Origin: Geminocystis sp. M7585_C2015_104
Lineage (GTDB): Bacteria > Cyanobacteriota > Cyanobacteriia > Cyanobacteriales > Cyanobacteriaceae
Length of the DNA: 64,000 bases
Assembly (NCBI GenBank): GCA_015295805.1
Contig: DVEF01000108.1
Span: 1 to 64,000, forward strand
Direction of reading: 5' to 3'
The translations under genes were made by a program, and so were the position numbers. The notes beneath the pieces were generated by a model. The model was not told the DNA's origin. It searched no databases and was given only the letters and a program-made list of their open reading frames with translations. Below are positions 18,344-29,755 of the stretch, piece after piece (within the stretch, counting starts at the first letter, position 1; each line of letters starts with the position of its first letter).

Positions 18344-19285
18344 CTAACCGGATTTTTGGCTTAATTCAGTAATCTTTTCCTTAGTTTTCCTCCATTCTCT
18401 TTCCAGAGGCTTCCTGGCGCTCTCGAGGGGTAGTTGCTCTTTTTTACTCAGGGCAATCTCAAAATTTCTTAAAGCCTCCTGGAGGAGATTTATGTTATTC
18501 TCTTTAGTGCCTTTGGCCCTTAGAATTTGTCCTTTTAGATAGTACAATTCTGGGTTAGAGGGGGTAGCCTGTAAGGCTTTGTCCACAAAAACTAGTGCCA
18601 AATCATATTCTTTCAAATCCCTATAGGCAATGGCAATACCCCGGTTGACAAGGTAAGAAGGGGCAGCATAGGATTGAAAGTCGGCAATGGCCTGTCGGGG
18701 GCTAGAGAAGGGCAGTTTTAGTGCTAAAAATAGATTAAGATAACCCTGGATTAGATTCAATTCCGGATCTTGGGGGTCTATTTTTTTAGCCCTATCTAAA
18801 TAGTCTAACACCAATTGTAACCTTTCCAGGGCGGCAATAGGTCCACGAATTTGATATACACTGGCACCCATGAGGAAATTTCCTACTGCTAAGTATAAAT
18901 TACTACGGAGGGGGTCAACAGAGGCAAGGGATTTGGCATTATCTATGGTTTTTTGGGCGAAAGAAGCCAAAGCCTCCCAGTTATTTTCAGTATAGGCCAG
19001 GGAAGCCAACAGGGCGGTAGCAAGGGGGTCAACCTTATAACGATTATTAGTATTATTCTTATCAAGATAGGCAACTAGACGTTGTTTGGCAAGGGGATAA
19101 TTTCCCTCTTCAAAGAGGATGCGGAAGGCAGCCTCAGTTTCGTCGCTGATGTTACGACGATTGGTGGTGCGGAAGGGATCCCCTGCTAAACTGGAATTAG
19201 ACACTAACAGAAGGGAAGAAAGGGTTAAAATAACGGAGAGGAGGCGGAGGTGGATAGGATGGCGTAGGGGGGAGAAAAAAGGCAT
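18344..19285 (-). CDS. Exported TPR-repeat protein (Sll0314/Alr1548-like)
   Basis: A 313-residue protein with a hydrophobic N-terminal signal (LRLLSVILTLSSLLLVSNSSLAG), probably cleaved after SLA. TPR-like helical repeats follow (about residues 45-290), among them YDLALVFVDKALQATPSNPELYYLKGQIL. It resembles the cyanobacterial Sll0314/Alr1548 TPR proteins from memory; function unknown. It is probably periplasmic and may act in protein-protein contacts. It is convergent with apt (35-base gap) and divergent from the ABC ATPase gene. Confidence 0.75.
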   Translation of the reverse strand: MPFFSPLRHPIHLRLLSVILTLSSLLLVSNSSLAGDPFRTTNRRNISDETEAAFRILFEEGNYPLAKQRLVAYLDKNNTNNRYKVDPLATALLASLAYTENNWEALASFAQKTIDNAKSLASVDPLRSNLYLAVGNFLMGASVYQIRGPIAALERLQLVLDYLDRAKKIDPQDPELNLIQGYLNLFLALKLPFSSPRQAIADFQSYAAPSYLVNRGIAIAYRDLKEYDLALVFVDKALQATPSNPELYYLKGQILRAKGTKENNINLLQEALRNFEIALSKKEQLPLESARKPLEREWRKTKEKITELSQKSG

Positions 19286-19356
19286 AGTAACACTCCTTTT
19301 ATGTTTGCCAACTCAAGACAACCATGAATGAATTGTAACCGAGAATCTAAGACATT

Positions 19357-20058
19357 ATGCTGAATCTAAGAAATGTGTTTTATCATCCGGCTACTACAGC
19401 TCATCCCATTTTGGCAGACATAAGCTTCAGTTTACCACCCCAGAAGCTGGGATTGATTGTGGGTAAAAGTGGTGCCGGCAAAACCACCCTATTAGAGATT
19501 CTAGCAGGGCTAGCAGAGAAAACCAGTGGCGAGATTTGTTGGAATGCCACGCCGCTATCTTCTGAGGATTTGCAACAACTTAGTGGTATTGTTTTTCAAT
19601 TTCCAGAAAGACATTTTTGTGGTAGTAATATACTAGAGGAGTTAAGACTAGGACACCCTGAAATTAGTGCCAGTCGAATTAGGGAAGCCCTGGCGGAGGT
19701 GGGCCTAGAATATATCAGCTATGATACACCTCCCCATGCTCTTAGTGGGGGACAACAAAGACGCTTATCCTTAGCAGTACAACTGATCCGACAACCTAAT
19801 ATTCTACTACTAGACGAGCCAACTGCCGGACTGGATTGGGAGATAAAACAACAATTGGTGCATCTTCTGTCTCGACTAAAGCAAAACTGGACGATACTAG
19901 TTGTAACTCATGATGCTGGCGACTTATTGGCAATTGCCGACTATTGTTGGCGGTTGGAGGGGGGGAGGATTCACCCATTAGACAGGAGAGATTGGCAATT
20001 GTTCAGAAAAACAAAGGCTAATATTCTCTTGTCTGCCCTAGAGGTTACTGTAAAATAG
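19357..20058 (+). CDS. ABC transporter ATP-binding protein (CbiO/EcfA-like)
   Basis: A 233-residue ATPase with all ABC motifs: Walker A GKSGAGKTT, Q-loop at VFQFPERHF, signature LSGGQQRR, Walker B ILLLDEPTAGLD and the switch His in VVTHDAG. The FQFPERHFCG stretch after the Q-loop is typical of energy-coupling-factor ATPases (cobalt/nickel/vitamin uptake) as opposed to exporters. No permease or substrate-binding gene is adjacent, so the partner must be elsewhere. It is divergent from the TPR gene; thrC follows 53 bases later in the same direction. Confidence 0.85.
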   Translation: MLNLRNVFYHPATTAHPILADISFSLPPQKLGLIVGKSGAGKTTLLEILAGLAEKTSGEICWNATPLSSEDLQQLSGIVFQFPERHFCGSNILEELRLGHPEISASRIREALAEVGLEYISYDTPPHALSGGQQRRLSLAVQLIRQPNILLLDEPTAGLDWEIKQQLVHLLSRLKQNWTILVVTHDAGDLLAIADYCWRLEGGRIHPLDRRDWQLFRKTKANILLSALEVTVK

Positions 20059-20111
20059 TCCCCTTTTATGTCAAAATACTAGTATTAACAAAAGTTAACT
20101 GTTGACATCCC

Positions 20112-21269
20112 GTGGTAGGAACGAAAAAAAAACAATTTATTGTTGGCGATACCGCTTTGAAGAGTTTGCATAGCACAAAGGATGACAATAGCAGTTACAG
20201 AACCAAAACAGGTTGGAGAGGCATAATCGAGGAATACAGAGAATACCTGCCGGTAACAGAGGCCACGCCTATTATAACCCTAAGGGAGGGGAATACGCCC
20301 CTTATTCCTGTGCCTTCCATTGCTAGGAGAATTGGGCGCCAGGTAAAGGTATATGTGAAATACGATGGATTAAACCCCACTGGCTCATTCAAAGACAGGG
20401 GTATGACAATGGCAATCTCCAAGGCGAAGGAGGCGGGGGCTCAGGCGGTTATTTGTGCAAGCACTGGTAATACATCCGCGGCCGCCGCTGCCTATGCCAC
20501 TCGCGCCGGCATGAGGGCCTATGTAATTATACCAGACGGTTACGTGGCCCTTGGTAAACTTGCCCAGGCATTGATTTATGGCGCGGAGGTGTTAGCCATT
20601 GACGGCAACTTCGACGATGCCCTTACCATTGTCAGGGAGATGGCGAAGAATTATCCCGTCACCCTTGTCAACTCCGTCAACCCCTACCGTCTAGAAGGGC
20701 AGAAAACCGCTGCCTTTGAGGTAGTAGATACTCTGGGATACGCCCCCGACTGGTTAGCCATTCCCGTTGGCAATGCCGGCAACATTACCGCCTATTGGAT
20801 GGGCTTCTGTCAGTACTACAGTGAAAACAAGTGCGATCGCCTCCCTAAAATGATGGGTTTCCAAGCCTCTGGCTCAGCACCTTTTGTCCAGGGGCATCCT
20901 GTATTACAACCTGACACCATTGCCACCGCCATTCGGATTGGCAATCCCGCTAATTGGGAAAGGGCCCTGTGTGTCAGAGACGCTTCGAAGGGGGAATTCC
21001 ACGCCGTCACCGACAGTGAGATTCTGGAAGCCTATCGCCTTTTGGGAAGGGAAGAGGGCATTTTTTGTGAGCCGGCCAGTGCCGCTTCTGTGGCCGGTGT
21101 GTTAAAATTAAAGGACCGCATTCCCGATGGGGGTACTGTGGTTTGTGTTTTAACTGGCAATGGTCTAAAAGACCCCGACAGTGCCATGAAAGTGGGGGAA
21201 ACTGGCATTAGGGGTGGCATAAAGCCCGACATCAACGAAATTGCCCGCATTATGGGCTTTCTTTCCTAG
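20112..21269 (+). CDS. thrC: Threonine synthase
   Basis: PLP enzyme making threonine from O-phosphohomoserine. The PLP lysine lies in GSFKDRGM, the phosphate loop in [10 protein letters not shown], and the conserved EGNTPLIPV and [13 protein letters not shown] are present. The protein is about 385 residues, normal for bacterial type. The frame contains no ATG before the conserved core, so translation must begin at a non-ATG codon. The GTG at 20112 is the longest option, and TTG codons near 20157 and 20166 are alternatives. The first ~33 residues are not family-like. One HIP1 octamer lies at 20833-20840. Confidence 0.93.
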   Translation: MVGTKKKQFIVGDTALKSLHSTKDDNSSYRTKTGWRGIIEEYREYLPVTEATPIITLREGNTPLIPVPSIARRIGRQVKVYVKYDGLNPTGSFKDRGMTMAISKAKEAGAQAVICASTGNTSAAAAAYATRAGMRAYVIIPDGYVALGKLAQALIYGAEVLAIDGNFDDALTIVREMAKNYPVTLVNSVNPYRLEGQKTAAFEVVDTLGYAPDWLAIPVGNAGNITAYWMGFCQYYSENKCDRLPKMMGFQASGSAPFVQGHPVLQPDTIATAIRIGNPANWERALCVRDASKGEFHAVTDSEILEAYRLLGREEGIFCEPASAASVAGVLKLKDRIPDGGTVVCVLTGNGLKDPDSAMKVGETGIRGGIKPDINEIARIMGFLS

Positions 21270-21344
21270 AAACTCTTCCAGAAAAGGGGATGGGAGGCTT
21301 GACAAATTTCCTCGCTTTTTGAAAACAATTAGCGTTGACTTGCC

Positions 21345-24300
21345 TCATAATCCCCCTCCCCCCTCTAACTGGCGAAGAAGGGAGAGGAGGGAGTCAAAAT
21401 CCAATTGGTGGAAGTGATGTAAAAGGAGGGAGACTAAGGGGGAAAGGGGAGTGTCTTGGGTGAGTTTTTGAAGGGAAAGTAGTTGTTTTTTTGCTTCTAC
21501 TAAATCAGACTCTAGGAGGGAGGGAATGTTTTTGAGGATAGACTGAATTTCTGGCCAATTTTCAAGGGTATTTGGCGAGAAATTTTGGGGAGTTGTATTA
21601 TCTGCGTATCCCGGTTTTAGCCATAGGGACAAGGAGTTGAAAACTCGGTCAAAAGCGGCATTGAAGGAGGGTAAAATGGTTTGAATTTGAGTGGTATTTT
21701 GGTTTATAATTGCCATTTCCAAGTCTCTGCTAGCCAGGAATAATTCTTCTGTTCCGAGGCTACCACAAACTCCTTTTGGGGAGTGAACAATTTCCCTTGC
21801 TTTTGCATGCATTTCCTTCTCGTATTGATTTTTGTATTTGGTTGTTTTTGTCTTTATTATTCTCAAAAAACTGAATCAATAGTCTCTTGTATAAATCTTT
21901 ATTGTTACCTATACGGGATAGGGCAGATTGGGTATTAATGCCTTCTAATGGGGGGATTTCTTCCCCTTGACAGGGGGGAGGGTAATGATAATCATGAGCA
22001 ACAGAAGAGGAGATTTTTTCCGGGGGTAGCCATTTTAAAAGGGTGTCTCGCAGTTGATGGGGGTTAATAGGTTTGGTAAGATGGTCATTCATGCCAGCCT
22101 TTAGACTTAATTCCTTATCCCCTGACATGGCATGGGCAGTCATGGCAATAATGGGTATCTTCTTGTAGTATTCCCCCTCTAACTGTCTAATTCTCCTTGT
22201 GGCTTCTAACCCATCCATCAGTGGCATGGAAATATCCATCAACACCAAGTCGTATTGCTGTGACTGGATTTTTTCTATGGCGACGAAACCGTTTTCTGCT
22301 ATGTCAATTTCTACCCCCCGTAACAACTCTAAAATTATCTCCTGGTTAATCTCGTTATCTTCTACCAACAGAAAACGACAGTGTTTAAAACAATTCTTCG
22401 GAGGGATAGGCTTGGAGGGAATCACAGAGATGTGAATTGGTGTTAAAGATGCTGATAATGGCATTGAAAAGACTGGATTTGGTGACGGGTTTAGTGAGAA
22501 TAGCCTTGACACCGTTTTTGGGGGAGGGGTAGGCAGTAATCAGCAACACTGGTGGAATGGTTTGGATACGGGGATTGGCTTTTAATGCCAGCAAAGTCTC
22601 GATGCCGTTGAGGCGTGGCATATGCCAGTCGAGGATGAGAAGTTGATATTCTTCCTCCCCTTTTTCTAATTCGGCAATTACCTCTAATCCTGATTTCACC
22701 GTCTTGACTACAAAGGAATAAGATTCCAAAAATCTAGCAATTACCTCTCTAGTGACGCTATTATCGTCGGCTACTAAAATTGGTTTAACAGTTAGAGGGG
22801 AAAGGCTATGGGGAATTATATTTTCCTTGCTTTCTCCCTCTTCCAACTGGATGGTAAAGTGGAATTTACTACCTTTTCCTTCCTCGCTTTCCACCCATAT
22901 CTCTCCCCCCATCATTTCTACCAGACGACGACATATTGCTAAACCTAATCCTGTGCCACCGTATTTACGCGTAATCGAGCCATCGGCTTGAGTGAAGGGT
23001 TGAAACAGTTTATTGATTTTGTCTTTACTAATCCCTATTCCTGTGTCTTCTACGCAACAGTAGAGTTTTACTTTTTTGTTTTCTCTTGCTTGACAACTCA
23101 GCTTGACGAGAAGAAAGTCCTTTCTCCGTAAATTTTACCGCATTTCCTACCAGATTTATCAGGATTTGGGATAGGCGAAGAGAGTCTCCCTTCAAACTGA
23201 AATCAATTCCCTCATCTACGTCAAATATCAATTCTATCCCCTTTTGTTCGCATTTCAAACTGAATAAATTGGCTACATCTTTTAGGATATTATCCAGCCA
23301 AAACTCGTGTTTCTCCAACTCTAGTTTTCCAGCTTCAATCTTGGAGAAGTCGAGAATGTCATTGATGATTAACAACAAGGATTCACAGGCTTTTTCGATT
23401 GAAGGTAAGATAATTTCTCTGTTTCTCATCCAGGGGGGTTTGTAAGGCCAATCTAGTAAAACTAAGGATAGCATTCATGGGGGTGCGAAGGGAGTGACTC
23501 ATGGAGGCGAGAAATTCGCTTTTAGCTTTGTTGTAAAGAAAGCAGCTTCTTTGGCTTTTTCTAACTCTTGTTGTACTTTCTTAATGTGGGAAATATCACG
23601 GGAGATAGCTAGTATAATTTTCTCATTAGGACTGGGAATAGCACTGAGAGATACTAAACAAGGTATTTGGCTGCCGTCTTGCCGTTGGATAATCCACTCA
23701 AACACACAACTGCCGTCTTCTAACGCTTGATGGATATACTCTGTTGCCAACTGGGAAGATGGTTTGCCATTTGGTTGGTAGGGTGGGGAGAAGTCAGCGG
23801 GGGTTTTGCCAATAAAGTCTTGTTTTGTAATACAGCCGTGTAGAGCTAAAGAGGCTTGATTACAGTCAATATATCTACCGCTGGTGACGGAAATAAGGGA
23901 AAGCGCGTCATTGGATGACTCAAACAGGGTGCGATAGCGATTTTCACTCTCTTGTAGTTTGAAGTATAGGGCTTCTCTTTCTTTAACTTCTTGCATGAGG
24001 ATTTGATTAGTGGAGAATAAGGCAGCTTGGGTTTGTTTTAGGGTGACGAGAGGATTTTTTTCGCGCGATGGCATTGCTGAAGAGTTTGCCCACTAGTTGT
24101 AACAGGTTGGTTTCCCCAACTACTGGAGTGATGGTGGTTTTTGACAGCAATGGCAGTTAAAAATCCTACTATCTCATTGGACATTTGGATAGGTAATGCC
24201 ACAAAGGATTTAATTTTTAACTGTTGGAATAATGCTTTTTCCGTTTCTGCAAGTGGCGGTGGAGGGAAATCCTCCAGGCAATTAATCATTACTATCCATT

Positions 24301-26702
24301 GGGTTTGTAATTGTTGTACTAGCCAAGAAATCAAACGTGTTGAGATTTGCCAATCACTTAAATCTACGTCGCTAATACGGGATTGACTTTGGTGGGAGAG
24401 GGAAAATGTATGTTTCTCCTTGTCAAATTCAAAAATGCTGATTTGTTCTATTTTCAAAAACAGGGCGATGGCAGTCAAGGCGGAATTAATGTATTCATCT
24501 ATTTTTTCCGCTGGTATTATAAACAGATTAGTAGCAATTTCCGAAACTAGTCTTTCAATTTCGTTTAGGTAACGGAGTGCGATTGCTTTTTCTTCTGCTG
24601 TTGCTAATGCTTCCCTCAATTCGGCGGTGCGTTTTGCTACTTGACTTTCCAATTCTACATTTAATTTCTCCAATTCTAGACGAGCTTTTCTTCTTTCTAT
24701 TTCGGCGGCGGCGCGAGAGGCGAAGAGAGTGCAGTATTTCTTTTTTGACAGGGATGTCAGGGATTTCCTGCTGACTCAAAGCCGCCAAAAAGCCAATTGC
24801 TTGCCTCTTGCTGTTGTATAATCCTATGCCCAAATAACTGTAATTTTCTCCTTCTTTGAAAAAAGGATTATGACGATATTTGTTGCGAATATCGGTAACA
24901 TATAGACAATAACTAGGATCGTTTTGTTCTAGAATTTCTTGACAGGGAGTTGCTTTTAGAGAGTAGCTGAAATTCTCCTTAAATTCTCCCTTGTGGTAGT
25001 AGATGATAGTAGTGGCCACATGGGGGGTTTCCGGTTGAATTTCTGATAGGCATACCGTGTCAGCCGGGAGGATTTTAGCCAGGTATTCCACGAGAGATTG
25101 GAAGAATTTTTCTTCTGTTTCTCCTGTCACTCCTCTTGCTATGTGGCGGATGGCATTTTCTATTTGTTTTCTCTCCTCTATGCTGCTGATAATGCCTGTT
25201 ACTTTTTCTATTTCTAAGTTAGGGGAAGTCTTGATGACGCCCCTATCCGACACCCAGATATATTGGTTGTTTCTTTTCCTAAGACGATATTCGCAACTGT
25301 GGGAAGTTTGAGGATATTTAGTAGGCTTTTTAGCCTGGATTACTTCTGTCACGTCATCTGGGTGAATTTTATCCAGTCAGAGGGGATTTTGCTGAGGCAT
25401 TTCTTATAGAGTGTAACCTAGTAAATCAGAATATGCCCCCCGACAATTGCAATTTTTTGTCTGGGGAATATTCACATATAATTTGACCAATAGTGTTAAC
25501 TAGTAGTTGATTTCTTTGTTGTAATGCCTCCTTTTCCTTTTGAAAAATTTTTATAGTAGTAATATCCCTAGCGGCAAATAGAATAGTATTCTCCCTACTG
25601 GGAATCATCTTGACGTTGACTAACAGATAATGTTGACGATTATACTTGTCTGTAACCACTAATTCCCGATTACAAATTTCTCCTCCTTCCCACAATTGTT
25701 TCGGGGAAAAACAGTCTTTCCCCAACAGGTTGTAGATATTACCCATGGCTTTGACTTCTTCGACACTGTAGCCAAAGACAGTAGAAACAGTGGGGGAAAC
25801 AAAAGTAAACTTTCCTTCCCTATCAGTCAACAAAACCACATCCCCTATACTTTCCAGGATACAACGGTATAATTGTTCTGATTCTTTGTCTTCGCCAATT
25901 CTGCCAGGTGTCGGCTAGTTTCATCTTGTAGGGTGAAGATAAAATAGAGGGGATTGCCGTCAGTATCACTGTGGAGGGAAACATTTAACAAACCCCAAAA
26001 AACACTGCCATCTTTTCGCAGATAACGCTTAGTAAGGGAATAACTGTCAATTTCCCCAGCCAACAGTCGAGTCATCAAATCGGAATCCAGATATAAGTCT
26101 TCAGGATAAGTCAAATCCCACCAGGTTTTATTAACAATTTCTGCGGGGGTATAACCAAACATTGTTGCCAGTCGTTGATTTACTCTTAACCATTTGCCTT
26201 TTAACCCCACGTGTGCAATACCAATGGCTGCCTTTTCAAAGGTTATACGATACAAGTCATTGGGGTTAATCTCAATAATATCCCTGCCGGCTTTTTTATT
26301 GTAATTTATTCTCCCGTAGTAAGCCAACTTGCTTTCTAATTCTCTGTCTGAAAAAGGAAGGGTAATGTAGTCAGTTGCCCCAGCAGCAAACGCCTCCATC
26401 TTCTCTTTCTCCTCAAACTTTTCACTTATTATTAACAAGGGGATCTCACCGTTTTTTGCCAATCTAATTAACTCCGATTTCTTGGCAATAAAAGCTGCAA
26501 ATTCGACGAAAATTATGTCTATACTATCGTTGCTATTTTCCTCCGCACTTTCAATGGCTTTTGCCAAGTAACAAACAACCCCCCTCTCCTTTAGGAAAGC
26601 CAGCAACTCCCGTGTGGCTCTGCTTATCCTTTCATTGTTTATGATGATGAGAGAAGTTTGTGGGTACATTTCCCTCCTATTGCCAAAATTCCCTGCACCC
26701 AC
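21345..26702 (-). pseudogene. Hybrid sensor histidine kinase with PAS, GAF, two receivers and HPt, broken by many frameshifts
   Basis: Nine consecutive minus-strand frame pieces add up to one kinase of roughly 1,780 residues. Domain order: degenerate receiver (Glu in place of the phospho-Asp, IIFVEF), PAS (26702-25845), PAS (25839-25426), end of a third PAS plus GAF (25352-24555), GAF (24673-24038), PAS (24074-23499), histidine kinase domain (23474 to ~22915), receiver 1 ([19 protein letters not shown]), receiver 2 (LLVEDN, LVLMDISMP, LTKPI) and HPt (VHSPKGVCGSLGTEEL, ending at 21345). The H-box [12 protein letters not shown] is readable in the gap between two pieces near 23480-23515. Frame changes lie near 25885, 25350-25430 (several, plus a TAA), 24722, 24050-24120, 23540, 23420, 23110, 22420 and 21850. 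Flanking long genes are intact, which favours real decay over poor sequence. Confidence 0.85.
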
Positions 26703-26849
26703 TCGCCCTTCTCCCTCGGCTTATGATGATACTCTCTCATTTTTCACCTCTTTTGTCCATTATAACATCCTCCTCTGATAATTGACAGCTGTTAGCCAAA
26801 AATGGAGAATTTTGGCTGTTATTTTCTGTTTTAAACTTGTTCATTTATC

Positions 26850-26878
26850 TTGATTTTTCTCGCAATTAATATTATAAT
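26850..26878 (+). promoter_or_regulatory. Candidate sigma-70 promoter of glgX
   Basis: TTGATT at 26850-26855 and TATAAT at 26873-26878 are separated by 17 bases and lie 40 bases before the glgX ATG. A purine-rich ribosome site (GGAGAGAGAAA) follows at about 26900. This is the best promoter match in the 216-base divergent region. Confidence 0.55.
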
Positions 26879-26918
26879 AATATGAGGCAAAAAGGGCAGA
26901 GGAGAGAGAAAATAGGGA

Positions 26919-28991
26919 ATGGGAAGACACAAAACGAGCCCGGGGAATACATATCCTTTAGGAGCAAGAGTAGAAGAAGGAGGGGTAAATTTCTCGCTGT
27001 TTTCTAAACATGCAGAGAGAGTAGAATTGTTGTTATTTGATGAGCCAACAGGCGAGCCAACAGAAGTTATTAGTCTAGAGCCAAAAGTAAATAAAACCTA
27101 CCATTATTGGCATGTTTTTGTACATGGAATTGGGAGTGGACAAATTTACGCCTATCGGGTGTATGGCCCTTATAAGCCAGAAAAAGGACATAGATTCGAC
27201 GGTTCTAAGGTACTATTAGATCCCTATGCAAAAGCAATAGTGGGGGTAGAGACTTTTGACAGGGAATTAGCAAAACGTTATGGTGTGGATAACTGTCGTC
27301 AATCCCTAAAGGCAGTAGTGGTGGATACTCGTAATTATAACTGGGAGGGCACTACTCATCCCCGTATACCCTTCTCAAAAACAGTAATTTACGAAATGCA
27401 TGTTGCTGGCTTCACCAAAAGGGAAAATTCGGGGGTATCCAAGGAAAAAAGAGGCACCTATGCGGGTTTGATCGAAAAAATACCCTATCTTAAGGATTTA
27501 GGAATAACAGCAGTGGAATTGTTGCCTATACACCAATTTGATGTTAAAGATGTAGTCAATCCCCAGCTGGAAAATTATTGGGGTTATAGTACTATTAGTT
27601 TTTTTGCTCCCCATCGTCAATATAGTTATGATAAGAGTTTAATGGGGCCTATCAACGAGTTTCGGGATTTGGTCAAAGCCTTCCACAAAGCGGGAATCGA
27701 GGTAATTCTAGATGTTGTCTTCAATCATACCAGTGAGGGGGATGAAAGGGGTCCCACCATTTCCTTCAAGGGTATAGACAACAGTGTATACTATCTGCTG
27801 GACGAGAAAAACCCGGCCAAGTATAAGAATTTTAGCGGCTGTGGCAACACCTTTAGAGCTAACCACCCCGTAGCGCGTAATCTCATAATCGACTCCCTCC
27901 GCTACTGGGTGTCGGAAATGCATGTGGATGGCTTTCGTTTTGACTTAGCCTCCATCCTTGGGAGGGATCTATTAGGGGAGCCTAAGCTAATTACTTCTGT
28001 TTTAGCACAAATAGAGGCAGATCCGGTACTTGCTGGCACCAAACTTATTGCCGAGGCTTGGGATGCCGCCGGCTTGTATCAAGTAGGCGAATTTATCAAC
28101 CACAGCGACTGGTTTGCTGAATGGAATGGGCCTTTTCGCGATGATGTACGTCGTTTTGTAAGAGGAGATAATCGGACTGTTAGAAATCTGGCGGCTCGGA
28201 TACTGAGTAGTTCAGATATATACACAAAGCCAGACAGAGAGCCCAACCGTAGCATCCATTTTATCACATGTCATGACGGTTTTACCTTGGCAGACTTAGT
28301 CAGTTATAGTCGCAAACACAACGAAGCCAACGGGGAAAATAATCGGGATGGCTGTAACGAGAATTATAGTGCCAATTATGGCATAGAAGGACCCACTACA
28401 GACCCCTATATTAGTGCCCTGAGGGAAAGACAGATGAAGAATTTTTGGACTATCTTGCTTTTAGCCCAGGGGACGCCTATGATTAATATGGGGGATGAGA
28501 TGGGGCGCACACAATGGGGAAATAATAACGCCTATTGTCAGAATAACGAGATTAGTTGGGTTAATTGGGATGATCTAAAGCGAAATCAGGGGTTATTCCG
28601 GTTTGCCAGGGGATTGATTCATTTTATCCAATCCTTGGACTTATTCCAACAGGAAAAACTACTCAAAACCGAGGAAAACAGTGAAGAGCCTTATCTTATC
28701 TGGCATGGTGTAAAATTATATCAGCCGGACTGGTCTGATTACTCCCATAGTATTGCCTTTACCCTTCATCACCCCAAAAAAGGGGAGTTTTTACATGTGA
28801 TTTTCAACGCCTACTGGGAATCTCTCCAATTCCAGTTACCCACCCCTCCTCATGGTAAAAAACTATACCGCATTGTGGACACCTCTGCCCCCTCTCCCCA
28901 CGATTTCTACGAGGTGGATAGGGCAATCCCCGTCAACAGTGAGCATTATTTAGTACATGATCGCACTTGCGTAGTTCTTATAGCTAAATAG
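26919..28991 (+). CDS. glgX: Glycogen debranching enzyme / isoamylase (GH13)
   Basis: Hydrolyses alpha-1,6 branches in glycogen during its breakdown. The 690-residue protein has the N-terminal CBM48 module (about 10-110; GVNFSLFSKHAERVELLLF) and a GH13 barrel. Visible barrel motifs are DVVFNHT, the nucleophile Asp in GFRFDLASIL, the acid Glu in LIAEAWDAAG, and the third carboxylate in FITCHDGFTLADL. Length and motifs fit GlgX-type isoamylases. The ATG at 26919 fits the family start (P-G-x-x-Y-P-L-G-A near the N-terminus). The 3' end overlaps the convergent membrane-protein gene by 46 bases. Confidence 0.93.
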   Translation: MGRHKTSPGNTYPLGARVEEGGVNFSLFSKHAERVELLLFDEPTGEPTEVISLEPKVNKTYHYWHVFVHGIGSGQIYAYRVYGPYKPEKGHRFDGSKVLLDPYAKAIVGVETFDRELAKRYGVDNCRQSLKAVVVDTRNYNWEGTTHPRIPFSKTVIYEMHVAGFTKRENSGVSKEKRGTYAGLIEKIPYLKDLGITAVELLPIHQFDVKDVVNPQLENYWGYSTISFFAPHRQYSYDKSLMGPINEFRDLVKAFHKAGIEVILDVVFNHTSEGDERGPTISFKGIDNSVYYLLDEKNPAKYKNFSGCGNTFRANHPVARNLIIDSLRYWVSEMHVDGFRFDLASILGRDLLGEPKLITSVLAQIEADPVLAGTKLIAEAWDAAGLYQVGEFINHSDWFAEWNGPFRDDVRRFVRGDNRTVRNLAARILSSSDIYTKPDREPNRSIHFITCHDGFTLADLVSYSRKHNEANGENNRDGCNENYSANYGIEGPTTDPYISALRERQMKNFWTILLLAQGTPMINMGDEMGRTQWGNNNAYCQNNEISWVNWDDLKRNQGLFRFARGLIHFIQSLDLFQQEKLLKTEENSEEPYLIWHGVKLYQPDWSDYSHSIAFTLHHPKKGEFLHVIFNAYWESLQFQLPTPPHGKKLYRIVDTSAPSPHDFYEVDRAIPVNSEHYLVHDRTCVVLIAK

Positions 28992-29656
28992 GGGGATGAG
29001 TCATTTTTTACAGTCACCCTCAATGGAGGCAAAGGTGGGTTGATAATTCTGAGACAATGCTCAATTTTCTTGATAATAATAGGCTCATTTTCTGCCTCTT
29101 TTAGTAGCAACAAATACTCCCTTATTTCTTCTATTTGTTTCTCATTTAGCCTCCCCCTATCCACCATCAATAGAATCTGATTCATTGCCCACAGTCGTCT
29201 CAGATTAGACTCCCCGGTTAAGTCATATAAAATCTCCCCTAACTCCGATTCTTTTTCTTTCTCCAGCCACCTATTAAAGGACACAAATATCCCACCCCCT
29301 GCCAACAGTAACTGCAAAATTACCCCCAATGCCAGCCACTTGTTATCAGTTTCTGACCAGATATTCAGGGCGGAATATGTTATTAGTGACAACAAGCCCG
29401 CTACGATTACGGAAGCCACTAGACTTCCGTTTTCTGACTGTAAAAATTCCCTTGTGCGGTAGATATTTTTCAGTAGAAGAAACCATTTCATTCTGGCAGA
29501 TAACAGGAGGGTGGCTATGAAGACGAAAGACGAACAAACCAAGTCGAAGTCTCCTGCTGTTACGGCCAATCCCAGGAGGAAATAATATAGTTTTTTGTCT
29601 TGATATAATGGATACTTCTTCTTACTCTTTCCAGTCATTTCCCTCACAAAAAACAC
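28946..29656 (-). CDS. Conserved-looking membrane protein, function unknown
   Basis: A 236-residue protein with three or four hydrophobic segments in its first 130 residues (for example SLVASVIVAGLLSLITYSA and WLALGVILQLLLAGGGIFV). A charged helical C-terminal part follows, with leucine-rich stretches such as NEKQIEEIREYLLLLKEAE. The tail could be an armadillo-like helical domain, as in some cyanobacterial membrane proteins, but this is only a resemblance. Its last 46 bases overlap glgX on the other strand. Confidence 0.65.
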   Translation of the reverse strand: MFFVREMTGKSKKKYPLYQDKKLYYFLLGLAVTAGDFDLVCSSFVFIATLLLSARMKWFLLLKNIYRTREFLQSENGSLVASVIVAGLLSLITYSALNIWSETDNKWLALGVILQLLLAGGGIFVSFNRWLEKEKESELGEILYDLTGESNLRRLWAMNQILLMVDRGRLNEKQIEEIREYLLLLKEAENEPIIIKKIEHCLRIINPPLPPLRVTVKNDSSPYLAIRTTQVRSCTK

Positions 29657-29755
29657 ATCCTAAAATTCATACATCCATCAATTATAAGAAGGCACGGCCA
29701 TGATTATAGCCTTGACTATATTTTTCCGGCTGCTAAAAGGGTGTGGAGAAATTCA

